NCBI RefSeq assembly: GCF_002906165.1
Contig: NZ_PPCN01000008.1
Coordinates: 62,001-126,000 of the forward strand
Origin: Roseibium marinum
GTDB lineage: Bacteria; Pseudomonadota; Alphaproteobacteria; Rhizobiales; Stappiaceae
DNA length: 64,000 nucleotides
Reading direction: 5' to 3'
Shown: one piece after another, positions 1 through 8,609 of the stretch
Numbering within the stretch: position 1 is the stretch's first letter
Layout: each line of letters opens with the position of its first letter
Program-made: the position numbers and the translations under genes
Notes under the pieces: generated by a model
Database searches by the model: none
Told to the model about the DNA's origin: nothing
What the model saw: the letters and a program-made list of their open reading frames with translations, nothing else

Positions 1-1246
1 CCACGTCCGCCACGACGTAGTCATGAAAGCGCTTTTGCGTCGCCAGCAGCAGTTCGGCATAGGCCGGCTCCTGCCAGAAGTCCTTCACGTTATCCATGGC
101 CAGAAGGAAGTCCGACGCAAAGGGGGCGCTGTCCGCGAACCCCGGGTCGTTCAGGACGCTGACATGACAGGAATAACCGCCGAGATCCCACCATTTCTTC
201 TGAACGGAAGGCTGGGCGAACCATTTGACATATTCAAGCGCCGCTTCCTGCTTGTCGGAATAGGCGATCACGGAGATCCCCTGCCCGCCAAGCGTCGAGG
301 CTTCGACATTCTGACCAGGATTGACGAAGAAACCGATTTTCTCGCCGCCAACATCCGGATCCGCATAAAGTCCCGGGAAGAAGGCAAACCAGTTCATGGC
401 CATGGCCACCTGACCGGATTTGAACGCGTCCAGCGACTGTTCCATGTAACTGTCGGTATAGCCCGGAGGCGTCGCAGTCTTGTAGAGGTCCTTGTAGAAC
501 TCGAGACCCGCAACGGCTTCAGGCGAGTTCACCGCGCCTTCCATGTCGTATTTGCCCGGTGTCATCTCGTATTTGAAACCGAACGGATACATGGAGCTGG
601 TCGCGCCCATGGTGATGCCTTCCGAACCGCGTTCGGTGAAGATCGCCGCGCCATAGCGCGTCTGGCCGTCGATTTCACGCTCCTGAAAGAATTGCGCGAC
701 TTCCAGAAGCTCGGCCTGCGTTTTCGGCGGCGCAAGATCGCGGCCGTGCTTTTCCTTGAACGCGGCCTGGATTTCCGGCTTTTCAAACCAGTCCTTGCGG
801 TAGAACCAGCCGTTGGCATCGCCCATGGCCGGCAGGGCGTAATAATTCGGCGTGCCCTTCGGCCAGGTGGAATAGGCATAGACCGTCGCCGCGGCGAAAT
901 CGTCCATGCTGATGCCTTCCTGCTCGAAGAAATCGTTCAGCTTCACATAGTGGCCGTTCTCGGCGCCGCCGCCGATCCACTGGCTGTCGCCGATGAGCAG
1001 GTCGCACAGCTTGCCGCCGGAATTCAGCTCGTTCTGCATCCGGTCGGCGAAGTTCGGCCAGGGCACGAACTCGAAGTTCATCGTGTGCCCGAATTCGGCT
1101 TCGAATTCCTTGGAAAGTTCAACAAGTGCGTTGGCCGGATCCCAGGCCGCCCAGCACAGTGTCAGATCATCGGCCTGAGCCCTCGATACAGCCAGTCCGC
1201 TTGCCGCCAATAGAGCGGTCGCAGCGAGAAGTTTCGCAGATTTCAT
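1..1246 (-). CDS. Carbohydrate ABC transporter substrate-binding protein (3' end outside window)
   Basis: This is a periplasmic family-1 extracellular solute-binding protein that would deliver a sugar or similar solute to an ABC permease. The start at 1246 is an ATG preceded by GGAGG about 8 bases upstream. It opens with a signal peptide (MKSAKLLAATALLAASGLAV, then a cleavage region near SRAQA) followed by DDLTLCWAAWDPANALVELS, a typical N-lobe start. Tryptophan and aromatic-rich segments and 'NGWFYRKDWF' are typical of sugar binders. The reading frame runs off the left edge without a stop, so the C-terminus and any downstream permease genes lie outside. Two LacI-type operators lie 80-125 bases upstream and the divergent neighbour is a LacI regulator, so expression is probably inducer-controlled. 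The substrate cannot be read from sequence. Confidence 0.9.
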   Translation of the reverse strand, partial: MKSAKLLAATALLAASGLAVSRAQADDLTLCWAAWDPANALVELSKEFEAEFGHTMNFEFVPWPNFADRMQNELNSGGKLCDLLIGDSQWIGGGAENGHYVKLNDFFEQEGISMDDFAAATVYAYSTWPKGTPNYYALPAMGDANGWFYRKDWFEKPEIQAAFKEKHGRDLAPPKTQAELLEVAQFFQEREIDGQTRYGAAIFTERGSEGITMGATSSMYPFGFKYEMTPGKYDMEGAVNSPEAVAGLEFYKDLYKTATPPGYTDSYMEQSLDAFKSGQVAMAMNWFAFFPGLYADPDVGGEKIGFFVNPGQNVEASTLGGQGISVIAYSDKQEAALEYVKWFAQPSVQKKWWDLGGYSCHVSVLNDPGFADSAPFASDFLLAMDNVKDFWQEPAYAELLLATQKRFHDYVVADV

Positions 1247-1324
1247 GGATGATTTCCTCCCGAATTGGTCGCGCACCGGCTTCCGCCGGCAGCAGCACTC
1301 CTCCAAGTGCGCAACAATGGTATC

Positions 1325-1371
1325 TGACATACGTATGTCACGTCAATAAAATTTCTGACATACGTATTTCT
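1325..1371. promoter_or_regulatory. Tandem LacI-family operators
   Basis: Positions 1325-1340 read TGACATACGTATGTCA, a perfect 16-bp palindrome with the central CG typical of LacI/GalR operators. A second copy, TGACATACGTATTTCT, lies at 1356-1371 with two changes in the right half. The two are 31 bp apart, three helical turns. The left half TGACATACG recurs before the lacI-type gene at 2530. They sit in the promoter region of the solute-binding protein gene. Confidence 0.8.
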
Positions 1372-1465
1372 TTTTATCTCAAACCCGCTGGCACAAGTCC
1401 CGCGGAGACCTGTTTGTTATTGTTTTCTATCGGTTTTAAGGATGTCGCCGAAGTTCCGGCCTGCG

Positions 1466-2494
1466 CTAATAAAGATTCTCGCGGACGATGATTTCGATGC
1501 GGATTTGCTCCTGAGCCTCGAAAATCAGGGTCTTGTCGCATTTGGCCCGCAGGACCCTGAGAGCGCTGCGCACAAGGTGACCGACATTCTGGGCGATCAC
1601 CGCATCGATCTCGTCATCGAGCAGCGCCTGGCGCGTAACGGCGGTCAGATCGTGCGCGACCACGATGAGATGACTCAATTGCGCGTTTTCCCGCAGCGCG
1701 TCCAGCATCGCGGCATTGCCCGAGCCCATGGAATAAATCGCCTTCAGGTCGGCCTGGTCCGCAACCGCATGATCCAGGGTTACGCGGATCCTCTGCGGAT
1801 CGTCATGAAATTCGACGGTCGGCAACGCTTTAAGCCGCGGAAAATCGCGGGAAAGCACTTCATCCAGTCCGAAACGCCGCTCGATACTGTCGCGTGCAAC
1901 CATCGAATTGGTGACGACAAGAATGCTTCCGGCCTCGTTGCGCAGAAATCTGCCGAGCAGCGCCCCTGCCGTCTTGCCGGCGGAAAAGTTGTCGATCCCG
2001 ACGAAGTGGTCACATTTGCTGTTCGGAAGATCCGAGACAAACGCGACCACGTAGACACCCGCGCTCTTGATATGCGCGATGGCGTCTCGGACCTGCGGAG
2101 TTTCCGGCACCATGATCGCCACGCCGTCCAGAGTGGCAAGGTTCAGCTGTTTCAGCCGCTCGACAACCGCGTGCGGATCGGCGGCATTGACGAACATCAC
2201 CTCGACATCCACCCGGTCGGCAACCTGGGCGCTTGCGGCCTCGTGAACGGCCGCGGCAATCGTCTCGACAAAATGGTTCGGTCCTTCGGGCAGGACGAAG
2301 AGGAACCTGTAACGCCGCTGCTTGGCGAGATTGGCCGCATAGGTGTCGCGCACATAGCCGAGTTTTTCGACCGCCGCCCTCACCCGCTCGGCATTTTTCG
2401 GCCGCACATCGGTCCGGCCGTTCAGCACCCTGTCGACCGTCGACAGGCTGACGCCCGCCTCGCGCGCAATATCATGTACGGTGGGTTTGACCAT
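1466..2494 (-). CDS. LacI-family transcriptional regulator
   Basis: A 342-residue regulator that probably represses the neighbouring sugar ABC genes until a sugar ligand binds. The N-terminal helix-turn-helix reads VKPTVHDIAREAGVSLSTVD followed by RVLNG and the hinge helix region; the rest is a periplasmic-binding-protein-like effector domain (residues about 60-340). I chose the ATG at 2494, preceded by GGAGGT, over a longer frame starting at 2542, because the LacI family starts just before the HTH. The 1,029-nt length is normal. The operator half-site TGACATACG lies about 45 bases upstream, which suggests autoregulation. Confidence 0.93.
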   Translation of the reverse strand: MVKPTVHDIAREAGVSLSTVDRVLNGRTDVRPKNAERVRAAVEKLGYVRDTYAANLAKQRRYRFLFVLPEGPNHFVETIAAAVHEAASAQVADRVDVEVMFVNAADPHAVVERLKQLNLATLDGVAIMVPETPQVRDAIAHIKSAGVYVVAFVSDLPNSKCDHFVGIDNFSAGKTAGALLGRFLRNEAGSILVVTNSMVARDSIERRFGLDEVLSRDFPRLKALPTVEFHDDPQRIRVTLDHAVADQADLKAIYSMGSGNAAMLDALRENAQLSHLIVVAHDLTAVTRQALLDDEIDAVIAQNVGHLVRSALRVLRAKCDKTLIFEAQEQIRIEIIVRENLY

Positions 2495-2529
2495 TGCACC
2501 TCCAGAGACGGTAAAATTGCGCGGACAAC

Positions 2530-2545
2530 TGACATACGTCAATCA
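2530..2545. promoter_or_regulatory. Putative LacI operator at the regulator's own promoter
   Basis: TGACATACGTCAATCA shares the left half TGACATACG with the perfect palindrome at 1325. The right half is degenerate. It lies 36 bases before the start codon of the LacI-type gene, a usual place for autoregulation. Confidence 0.55.
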
Positions 2546-2823
2546 AAATTGGACGACCCACCACCGTCGGCCTGAATTTTCCCAAGGAAAATCAGATAAT
2601 TGACTGAGAAAGCTCGCCAACTGCCCCACAACTTTCCCGGCACTTGCGGCCAGCCTTGAAGTCTTGCCCGCAAAGATCGGCGTGCAGGCTTCGGTTGCTT
2701 GCCCCAGCAACACGACAGTCAAAGTTCCATCGTCCAGCCGGGGTACGAAGCGGCCCCGAAAACGAGACGTCTTGACTTAATCATAACTCACAAGCTATGG
2801 ATTAAATCGATAACCAAGGAGTT

Positions 2824-3156
2824 ATGAATGTGACGCAACAGCCGCACGAAATTCTGTTCAGGACCCTCGCGGACCCGACGCGGCGAGGGATTTTCGAGCG
2901 GCTTTGCCGGGAGGGCGAGCAGACGGTCGTCGCGTTGACGGCGCGCGCTGGCGTTTCGCAGCCGGCGGTCTCCAAACATCTCGGCGTCCTGAAGCAGGCC
3001 GGCCTGGTGCGCGACCGCCAGGAGGGCCGACGGACACATTACAGCGCACGGATCGACGCTCTTGCCCCCCTGACCGACTGGACGAAGCGGATGACCGGCT
3101 TCTGGCAAAGCCGCTTCGACGACCTGGAAGATCTGCTGAAAAGGATGGATCAATGA
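2824..3156 (+). CDS. ArsR/SmtB-family transcriptional regulator
   Basis: A 110-residue winged-helix repressor of the ArsR type that is commonly paired with an SRPBCC gene. The sequence 'ILFRTLADPTRRGIFERL' begins the domain, and 'VSQPAVSKHLGVLKQAGLV' is the recognition helix region, followed by the wing 'RDRQEGRRTHYSAR'. It has no cysteine cluster, so it is unlikely to be a metal sensor. The ATG follows AAGGAGTT. Its stop overlaps the start of the next gene (ATGA), indicating translational coupling. Confidence 0.92.
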   Translation: MNVTQQPHEILFRTLADPTRRGIFERLCREGEQTVVALTARAGVSQPAVSKHLGVLKQAGLVRDRQEGRRTHYSARIDALAPLTDWTKRMTGFWQSRFDDLEDLLKRMDQ

Positions 3157-3563
3157 CAGATACCGATGCCGGAACCCTTGCCGTTGTCGTCGAACGGGAA
3201 GTGGCCTTTCCACCTGAAAAGATCTGGCGCGCCCTCACCCAGCCGCAGCTGATCGAGGAATGGCTCATGAAGAACGAATTCAGGCCGGTTACCGGCCATC
3301 GGTTCGACCTCAGCGCTGACTGGGGCATCGTCAATTGCGAGGTCCGGACTGTCGAGACACACCGGACCCTTTCCTATTCCTGGAACACCAAGGATCTTCG
3401 AAGTGTGGTGACATGGACGCTCACACCCACGGAAACCGGAACGATCCTGCGGATGGAGCAACACGGTTTCCAGCAACATCAGCTTGCCTACCATCGTGGC
3501 GCGATGGCCGCCTGGCCGCGTTTCATCGATACAATGGAAGCACTGCTGGCAAAACTCGAATGA
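3153..3563 (+). CDS. SRPBCC (AHSA1/START-like) domain protein
   Basis: A 136-residue helix-grip protein of the SRPBCC superfamily, AHSA1-like subgroup. The start 'VVEREVAFPPEKIWRALTQP' and the C-terminal 'GWxxxxxxLE'-like tail (here AAWPRFIDTMEALLAKLE) are characteristic. These proteins bind hydrophobic ligands, and the ligand here is unknown. The ATG at 3153 overlaps the stop of the ArsR gene by four bases. The ArsR-SRPBCC pairing is widespread and suggests the regulator controls this two-gene unit. Confidence 0.9.
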   Translation: MTDTDAGTLAVVVEREVAFPPEKIWRALTQPQLIEEWLMKNEFRPVTGHRFDLSADWGIVNCEVRTVETHRTLSYSWNTKDLRSVVTWTLTPTETGTILRMEQHGFQQHQLAYHRGAMAAWPRFIDTMEALLAKLE

Positions 3564-3725
3564 TCTGTATCCGCCCGCGTTGAATCAAAATCTCAACAAT
3601 GCGGAAAAGCCAATATTTTTCCGAAAGTTGCAGCGATTTTCAAGCATTCACCTGAAGTCCGGATGCTCCGGCCGCCTTCCAGCTGAAGATCAGGAAGCTG
3701 CTTCGAGCACAAGGAAGAAACCGTC

Positions 3726-3944
3726 ATGAACTGGAATACATGGATACGGCAGATACATCGCTGGCTGTCGATTGCCTTCACCGCCGCCGTGATCGTCAAC
3801 ATCATCGCCATGTTCACGATCGAAAGCGAGCAGCCCGCCCTCTGGATCGGATTGCTGGCTCTGTTTCCGTTGATCCTGCTCCTGCTGTCCGGCCTCTATC
3901 TCTTCGCCCTGCCTTATGTGAACCGCCGGCGCAGCGCGGGGTAA
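3726..3944 (+). CDS. Small two-helix inner-membrane protein
   Basis: A 72-residue hypothetical protein. It begins MNWNTWIRQIHRWLSIAF and has two hydrophobic segments (about residues 13-31 and 39-64), then a basic tail NRRRSAG, which predicts both ends in the cytoplasm. 'IHRWLSIAFTAAVIVNI' resembles the first helix of PepSY/cytochrome-b561-like membrane proteins. It stands alone, with no clear partner nearby. The function is unknown. Confidence 0.65.
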   Translation: MNWNTWIRQIHRWLSIAFTAAVIVNIIAMFTIESEQPALWIGLLALFPLILLLLSGLYLFALPYVNRRRSAG

Positions 3945-4307
3945 ATCGTGTGACAGCAAAGGACGTTCCCGGCTCTTCAGCCCGAAACGGATCTCGAAGC
4001 TCGATTGACCGGGCCGGAGCAAACAGGTCCCCAACTCCGGAAATCCCTTTGTTCCTCCGCGCCTTTCCAGAAAACTGGGTATCTCCTTCTCGAACGGGTT
4101 CTCGAGGAATTAATTTGACGTTATCGTGACAATGAACTTGGATCAGACAGTATTGCCGCGCCTGGTAGCCGAATAAAGCGCGGGAGACAGAACACCTCAT
4201 ATCCATACCGATAGACGGTCGATCGGATAGGGTAGGAGCATCTGGGTTTTCTGACTCACGAAGATAGTTGCATTTCATGCGCGCCCCTCTCGACTATAAA
4301 GGGCCTG
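3945..4307. other. Intergenic stretch without a recognisable gene
   Basis: No frame in this 363-base stretch gives a convincing protein; the longer open frames use atypical residues and lack ribosome binding sites. It presumably carries the promoter of the metalloprotease gene that starts at 4308. I see no clear repeat or RNA. Confidence 0.5.
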
Positions 4308-5078
4308 ATGTTGAAGTCTGTGATTTCTTTTTTAATATTTGCGGGTTTGACCCTCAATGTCTGCTGCGCGGCGCAAGCGGCTGGAGGCAGGGGATTTTCT
4401 CCGCTCAAGCTTGACGGTCTTCTGGTGAAATGGGGGCAGGTGCGGCTCGGGACACCGGCGCATGTCACCTATGCCTTCGCCGACCGTCCTCTTGTTCAGA
4501 AAAATGCACGCAACTGCCGCGCCATGGACAGTCTGGACCGCCTTGCGCGGCTTTCCGGTTATGCCCCGGCGGACATACGCAAGGAAGCAGCAGAGGCCTT
4601 CCGGCTCTGGGAAGACGCGAGCGGCGTTTCCTTTGAGGAAATTGCCAGCGTCAGCGAGGCCAACATCGTTGTCGGCGCGCAGTCGCTGCCGCGCGGATAT
4701 GCCTTCACCAGCGTCCGTTACGCGAAGACGCTTCCCCTTTTGCCGGCAAGGTCCATGGGCGCCGGCCGGGGGCTCAACAGGCCAAGCCTGCAAGCTGCGG
4801 AGGAGAAAGACCTCTCGGGCGAGTTCAAGATCGCCGAAATCACCCGCTCCGCTGTTTGCCTGAATCCGGCGCACAAATGGAAAATCGGCTTCGACGGCGA
4901 TCTGAAATCCTATGATCTCAGATACACATTCGCCCACGAGATTGGCCACGCGATCGGTCTCGACCACTACCTGCGCGGAAGCTCAATCATGCATTTCAAA
5001 TACCGTGAGACGTTCCGCTCCCTCCAGCCAGGCGACATTGAGGGAGCGAGATGGCTTTACGGCCCGGGCGCCGACTGA
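4308..5078 (+). CDS. Secreted matrixin-like zinc metalloprotease
   Basis: A 256-residue exported protease of the metzincin group. An N-terminal hydrophobic signal (residues 1-25, ending CAAQAAG) precedes a propeptide-like region with 'CRAMDSLDRLARLSGY'. The zinc site HEIGHAIGLDH is complete (His210, His214, His220) and is followed by the Met-turn 'SSIMHF', then 'LQPGDIEGARWLYG', the usual end of a matrixin domain. An unpaired cysteine near residue 66 could act as a cysteine switch, but this is speculative. The substrate is unknown. It is monocistronic and convergent with the LysR gene. Confidence 0.88.
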   Translation: MLKSVISFLIFAGLTLNVCCAAQAAGGRGFSPLKLDGLLVKWGQVRLGTPAHVTYAFADRPLVQKNARNCRAMDSLDRLARLSGYAPADIRKEAAEAFRLWEDASGVSFEEIASVSEANIVVGAQSLPRGYAFTSVRYAKTLPLLPARSMGAGRGLNRPSLQAAEEKDLSGEFKIAEITRSAVCLNPAHKWKIGFDGDLKSYDLRYTFAHEIGHAIGLDHYLRGSSIMHFKYRETFRSLQPGDIEGARWLYGPGAD

Positions 5079-5159
5079 ACGAGCCCGTCTGGAGCACGAC
5101 AGCTCCGCATAAGCCGTCTGACTGAACCGCCGGAAGGTGGCCCGGGTAAGGCCATCCCC

Positions 5160-6038
5160 TCACGCGTAAATCGCCTCATGATGCGCGATCGCGATCTGCT
5201 GGGCGACCCTGGCCGCGCGCGTGATCAGCTCATTGCGCGGCTCGCCGATATAGGCCGCTGTGAAGCGAAGCGGCGACGGCAGCCAGCCCGGATCGAAGGT
5301 CGCGATACGTTCCTCCTCCACGAGCCGGCGGCCGAGTTCCTGCGGAAGGATGCCGACACCGATCCCCGACGCCACCATTTCAAAGCCCGTCGATAGCGAA
5401 TTCGTCGGAAAGATCTGCGCCGCGATACCGTGACGGTCGCGAAGCTGCTGCATCAATTCCCGGTAGGGGCGTGAATTGCGGTTATAGGTGATGACCGGTG
5501 TCACGCTGAGATCCGGGTCCGGAAGATCCACCGGCCGGTACCAGGCAAGCTCGAAGGGCGGCAGATCCAGATTGTCGACGCTGTATTCCGAGATCGGCCC
5601 CATCAGGATCGTCAGATCCAGGGACCGGTCCAGCAGCATCTCCCTCAGGTTGAGGGAGATATCGACCGAGACCTCGATCTTCAGCCGGGGAAAGTTTCGG
5701 TGCAGTTCGCGCAGGAATTCCGGCAGCCAGGTCTGTGCGACGGTCTCCGCGACGCCCAGCCTCAGGAGAGAGCTGATGCTGTCTTCCGACATCACATCCC
5801 CCTTGATCCGCTCCAGGATCGCCATCACCTGTTCGGCATGCTGCCGCAGCAGCATCCCTTTCCGGGTCAGCACCACACCGGTAGACACCCTGGCGAAGAG
5901 TTCAGTGCCAAGATAGCTCTCCAGGCTGGAAATACGCGCGGAAACAGCCGGTTGAGAGATATTCATCTGCTCGGCCGCGCGCCTGACACCTCCCATCCGC
6001 GCAACTGCCAGGAACGTCCTGAGCTGTTCAAGGGTCAT
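5160..6038 (-). CDS. LysR-family transcriptional regulator
   Basis: A 292-residue LTTR. The N-terminal HTH reads MTLEQLRTFLAVARMGGVRR then 'AAEQMNISQPAVSARISSLE'; the remainder is the two-lobed effector domain. It is divergent from the DUF1445 hydro-lyase and TRAP genes, with a perfect inverted repeat (6056-6080) between them. The usual reading is that it controls that catabolic operon in response to the transported substrate or an intermediate. Confidence 0.93.
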   Translation of the reverse strand: MTLEQLRTFLAVARMGGVRRAAEQMNISQPAVSARISSLESYLGTELFARVSTGVVLTRKGMLLRQHAEQVMAILERIKGDVMSEDSISSLLRLGVAETVAQTWLPEFLRELHRNFPRLKIEVSVDISLNLREMLLDRSLDLTILMGPISEYSVDNLDLPPFELAWYRPVDLPDPDLSVTPVITYNRNSRPYRELMQQLRDRHGIAAQIFPTNSLSTGFEMVASGIGVGILPQELGRRLVEEERIATFDPGWLPSPLRFTAAYIGEPRNELITRAARVAQQIAIAHHEAIYA

Positions 6039-6055
6039 GAAAACACACCTCTTTC

Positions 6056-6080
6056 AAGTGATCAGAAAACCTGATCACTT
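6056..6080. promoter_or_regulatory. Inverted repeat, probable LysR operator
   Basis: AAGTGATCAG and CTGATCACTT are perfect 10-bp arms separated by AAAAC. The element sits 17 bases upstream of the LysR start and about 70 bases before the hydro-lyase start, where an LTTR binds to regulate both directions. Confidence 0.7.
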
Positions 6081-6152
6081 TGGACAGAAATTCACGATTT
6101 GACTTGATAATAGATCCGGCCCAGCATTTTACCACCCATATTCGAGGTGGAC

Positions 6153-6980
6153 ATGACGACTGCGCTTGCAGACTTTTCCCAATTGGCCGACATGACCCCG
6201 TCCGACGTGCGCCGGGCGATCCGGCTCGGCCGCTACAGCGGCCACACGGCGGGTCTTGCCAAGGGCAGGCTTCAGTGCAATCTGGCAATCGTGCCGGCTG
6301 ATTTCGCAGCCGATTTTCACGCTTTCTGCCGCAACAATCCCAAATCCTGTCCCCTGGCGGGGATCTCCGCTCCGGGCGAAGCGTCAATCGCCCGGCTCGG
6401 AGCCGATGTCGACATCCGCACCGACGCGGCACGCTACAATATCTACCGTTTCGGCGGACTGGAAAAACAGGTCACCGATCTTTCGGGCCTGTGGCAGGAT
6501 GATCTGGTCGCCTTCGCCATCGGCTGCTCCTTCACCTTTGAAAACGCGCTGCGCCGGGCCGGTATCGCCATGCGCCATATCGACGATAATGTCACCGTCC
6601 CCATGTACCGGACGACGCTCGAAACTGTGCCGAGCGGCCCTTTCGGCGGCGGCACTGTGGTCTCCATGCGGCCGGTGCCCGAAGACCGGCTGGAGGAAGT
6701 CCGCAAGATCTGCCGCAACTACCCGCTGGCCCATGGCGCACCGGTTCATGCGGGTGACCCGCACGCCATCGGCATTTCCGATCTGAATGCCCCGGACTGG
6801 GGCGAGCCGGTCGAAATCCGCAAGGGCGAAGTCCCGGTTTTCTGGGCCTGTGGCGTGACCCCGCAGGCCGCCATAATGGCGGCGAAGCTGCCCCTGTCGA
6901 TCACCCATGCGCCCGGCGCCATGCTCATCTCCGATGTCGATGAACGGACCGACCCGCTCTACCCCTACAGTGATAACTGA
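6153..6980 (+). CDS. Putative hydro-lyase, DUF1445 (YcsI-like) family
   Basis: A 275-residue protein of the DUF1445/D-glutamate-cyclase-like family. Recognisable family segments are 'PSDVRRAIRLGRYSGHTAGL', 'VAFAIGCSFTFENAL', 'NVTVPMYRT' and 'VPVFWACGVTPQAAI', followed by 'THAPGAMLISDV' near the C-terminus. I took the ATG at 6153, behind GAGGTG, rather than the GTG two codons earlier. It heads an operon with TRAP transporter genes, which suggests it acts on the imported acid or an intermediate. Members are annotated as putative hydro-lyases; the reaction here is not established. Confidence 0.85.
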   Translation: MTTALADFSQLADMTPSDVRRAIRLGRYSGHTAGLAKGRLQCNLAIVPADFAADFHAFCRNNPKSCPLAGISAPGEASIARLGADVDIRTDAARYNIYRFGGLEKQVTDLSGLWQDDLVAFAIGCSFTFENALRRAGIAMRHIDDNVTVPMYRTTLETVPSGPFGGGTVVSMRPVPEDRLEEVRKICRNYPLAHGAPVHAGDPHAIGISDLNAPDWGEPVEIRKGEVPVFWACGVTPQAAIMAAKLPLSITHAPGAMLISDVDERTDPLYPYSDN

Positions 6981-7016
6981 TTGAAATACCAAAAAAAACA
7001 GAGGATGGAACTACAT

Positions 7017-8063
7017 ATGAAGACCCTATTGAAGCTCTCCGCGATCTCCGTGATCGCACTCTCCGCCGGCACAATTGCCCAGGCTGAGGAACTCGCCGTG
7101 GTCGGCAGCTGGAGCGGCCTGCCGCTGCACAAGCAATACGAAGCTCCGTTCTGGACAGAGAAACTTCCGGAACTCTCGGGCGGCGACCTGACCGCGACAC
7201 TCACCACCCACGACCAGATGGGCATCGGCGGCGGTGACGTGTTCCGCCTTCTCTCGCAGGGCGTCTTCGATGTCGGCATGACCGTTGCCGACTACGCCGT
7301 GTCCGACAGCGCCGCGCTCGAGGCCCTGGACGTGCCGCTGATCGCACCCGACGCCGCCACGGCGAAAAAGGCTGTCGATGCGGCAAGGCCCATGGTCGAC
7401 GACATCTACAAGGACGTCTTCAACGCCAAGGTCCTCGGCATTGCTCCCTACCCGCCGCAGGTGGTTTTCTGCAATGCCGATATCGCCTCGCTGGACGACC
7501 TGAAGGGCAAGAAAGTGCGTGCCTCCGGCCGCATGACCGCCAAGTTTCTCGAAGCTCTCGGTGCCGAAGGCGTTAATGTCGGCTTCGGTGAAGTTCCGGG
7601 CGCCCTGCAGCGCGGCGTCGTCGATTGCGCGATCACCGGCGCCGGGTCGGGCTACAATGCCGGCTGGTGGGAAGTCTCCACGCATCTGATGCCGATCCCG
7701 CTCGGCGGCTGGGATCCTGTCGTCACCGCGATCAATCTGGACAAGTGGAACACGCTCAGCGACGACCAGAAGGCCGTTCTTGAAAATGGCGTAAAAGAAT
7801 ATCTTGAGGCGCCCGCCTGGGAAAGCGCCCAGAACGCCCTGGAGAACGACATAGTCTGTTTGACCGGCAGCGGCGAATGTCCCTACGGTGAAGCCAGAAA
7901 TCTGGTGCTTGTCGAGGCGAGCGACGCCGACCTGGCGAAAGCCAGGGAAGTCCTGATCACCGAAGTTCTGCCGGACTGGGCGGAACGCGCGGGCGGAGAC
8001 TGGGCGAAGCGCTGGAGCGATACGGTCGGCGAAGTCACCGGCGTAAAACTTGACACGAACTGA
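7017..8063 (+). CDS. TRAP transporter solute-binding protein (DctP/TAXI-like family)
   Basis: A periplasmic TRAP receptor of 348 residues. The signal peptide (MKTLLKLSAISVIALSAGTI, then AQAEE) is followed by a binding-protein fold. The segment 'KGKKVRASGRMTAKFLEALG' with its Arg corresponds to the carboxylate-binding region of DctP proteins, and 'GVVDCAITGAGSGYNAGWW' to the ligand pocket. I chose the ATG at 7017, which begins the signal peptide; GAGGA lies about 11 bases upstream. The downstream DctQ and DctM genes complete the system. The substrate is probably an organic acid or amide related to the flanking hydrolases. Confidence 0.92.
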   Translation: MKTLLKLSAISVIALSAGTIAQAEELAVVGSWSGLPLHKQYEAPFWTEKLPELSGGDLTATLTTHDQMGIGGGDVFRLLSQGVFDVGMTVADYAVSDSAALEALDVPLIAPDAATAKKAVDAARPMVDDIYKDVFNAKVLGIAPYPPQVVFCNADIASLDDLKGKKVRASGRMTAKFLEALGAEGVNVGFGEVPGALQRGVVDCAITGAGSGYNAGWWEVSTHLMPIPLGGWDPVVTAINLDKWNTLSDDQKAVLENGVKEYLEAPAWESAQNALENDIVCLTGSGECPYGEARNLVLVEASDADLAKAREVLITEVLPDWAERAGGDWAKRWSDTVGEVTGVKLDTN

Positions 8064-8075
8064 GGCTCCACTCCG

Positions 8076-8609
8076 ATGATGTCCCTGGTATCCCTCATCC
8101 GGCGGTTGAATGACCGTCTCGCGATCGGTGTCGGCCTTGTGCTGATGGCATGCGTCGCATTCACCCTGGTGGAGATTGTCACCCGCCGGCTGGGGGCCTC
8201 ACTCGGGGGCGTCGACGAAATCTCCGGATACGTGATGGCCGTCACCACGAGCTGGGGCATAAGCTACGCCCTGACGGAGCAGGCGCATGTGCGCATCGAC
8301 CTGCTCCGTCAGCGTCTCGTCCCTTTCGGACGCGCGGTCTTCGACATCATTTCCCTCCTCTGCCTGGCGGCAACGGCCATCGTGGTCGCCTGGCGGGGCT
8401 GGGCCGTGCTGGAAAAGACCCTTTCCACCGGCGCGCGCGCCAACACGCCGCTTGAAACGCCTCTGTGGATACCCCAGTCGCTGTGGTGGGCGGGCTGGGT
8501 CTGGTTCGCCGTGTCGGCCAGCCTGCTGCTTGTTTCCGTCCTGGTGAAATTCACGAAGGCCGACTACCGGTCCGTTGACCAAATCGCCGGTGCGCGGGGG
8601 GAAGCATGA
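8076..8609 (+). CDS. TRAP transporter small permease (DctQ)
   Basis: A 177-residue four-helix membrane subunit. Hydrophobic stretches lie at about residues 15-38, 48-68, 88-112 and 133-158. 'GGVDEISGYVMAVTTSWGISYALTEQAHVRIDLL' carries the DctQ signature of a helix followed by a conserved H-x-R/I-D. It lies 12 bases after the receptor gene and overlaps the DctM start by four bases (ATGA). Confidence 0.92.
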   Translation: MMSLVSLIRRLNDRLAIGVGLVLMACVAFTLVEIVTRRLGASLGGVDEISGYVMAVTTSWGISYALTEQAHVRIDLLRQRLVPFGRAVFDIISLLCLAATAIVVAWRGWAVLEKTLSTGARANTPLETPLWIPQSLWWAGWVWFAVSASLLLVSVLVKFTKADYRSVDQIAGARGEA

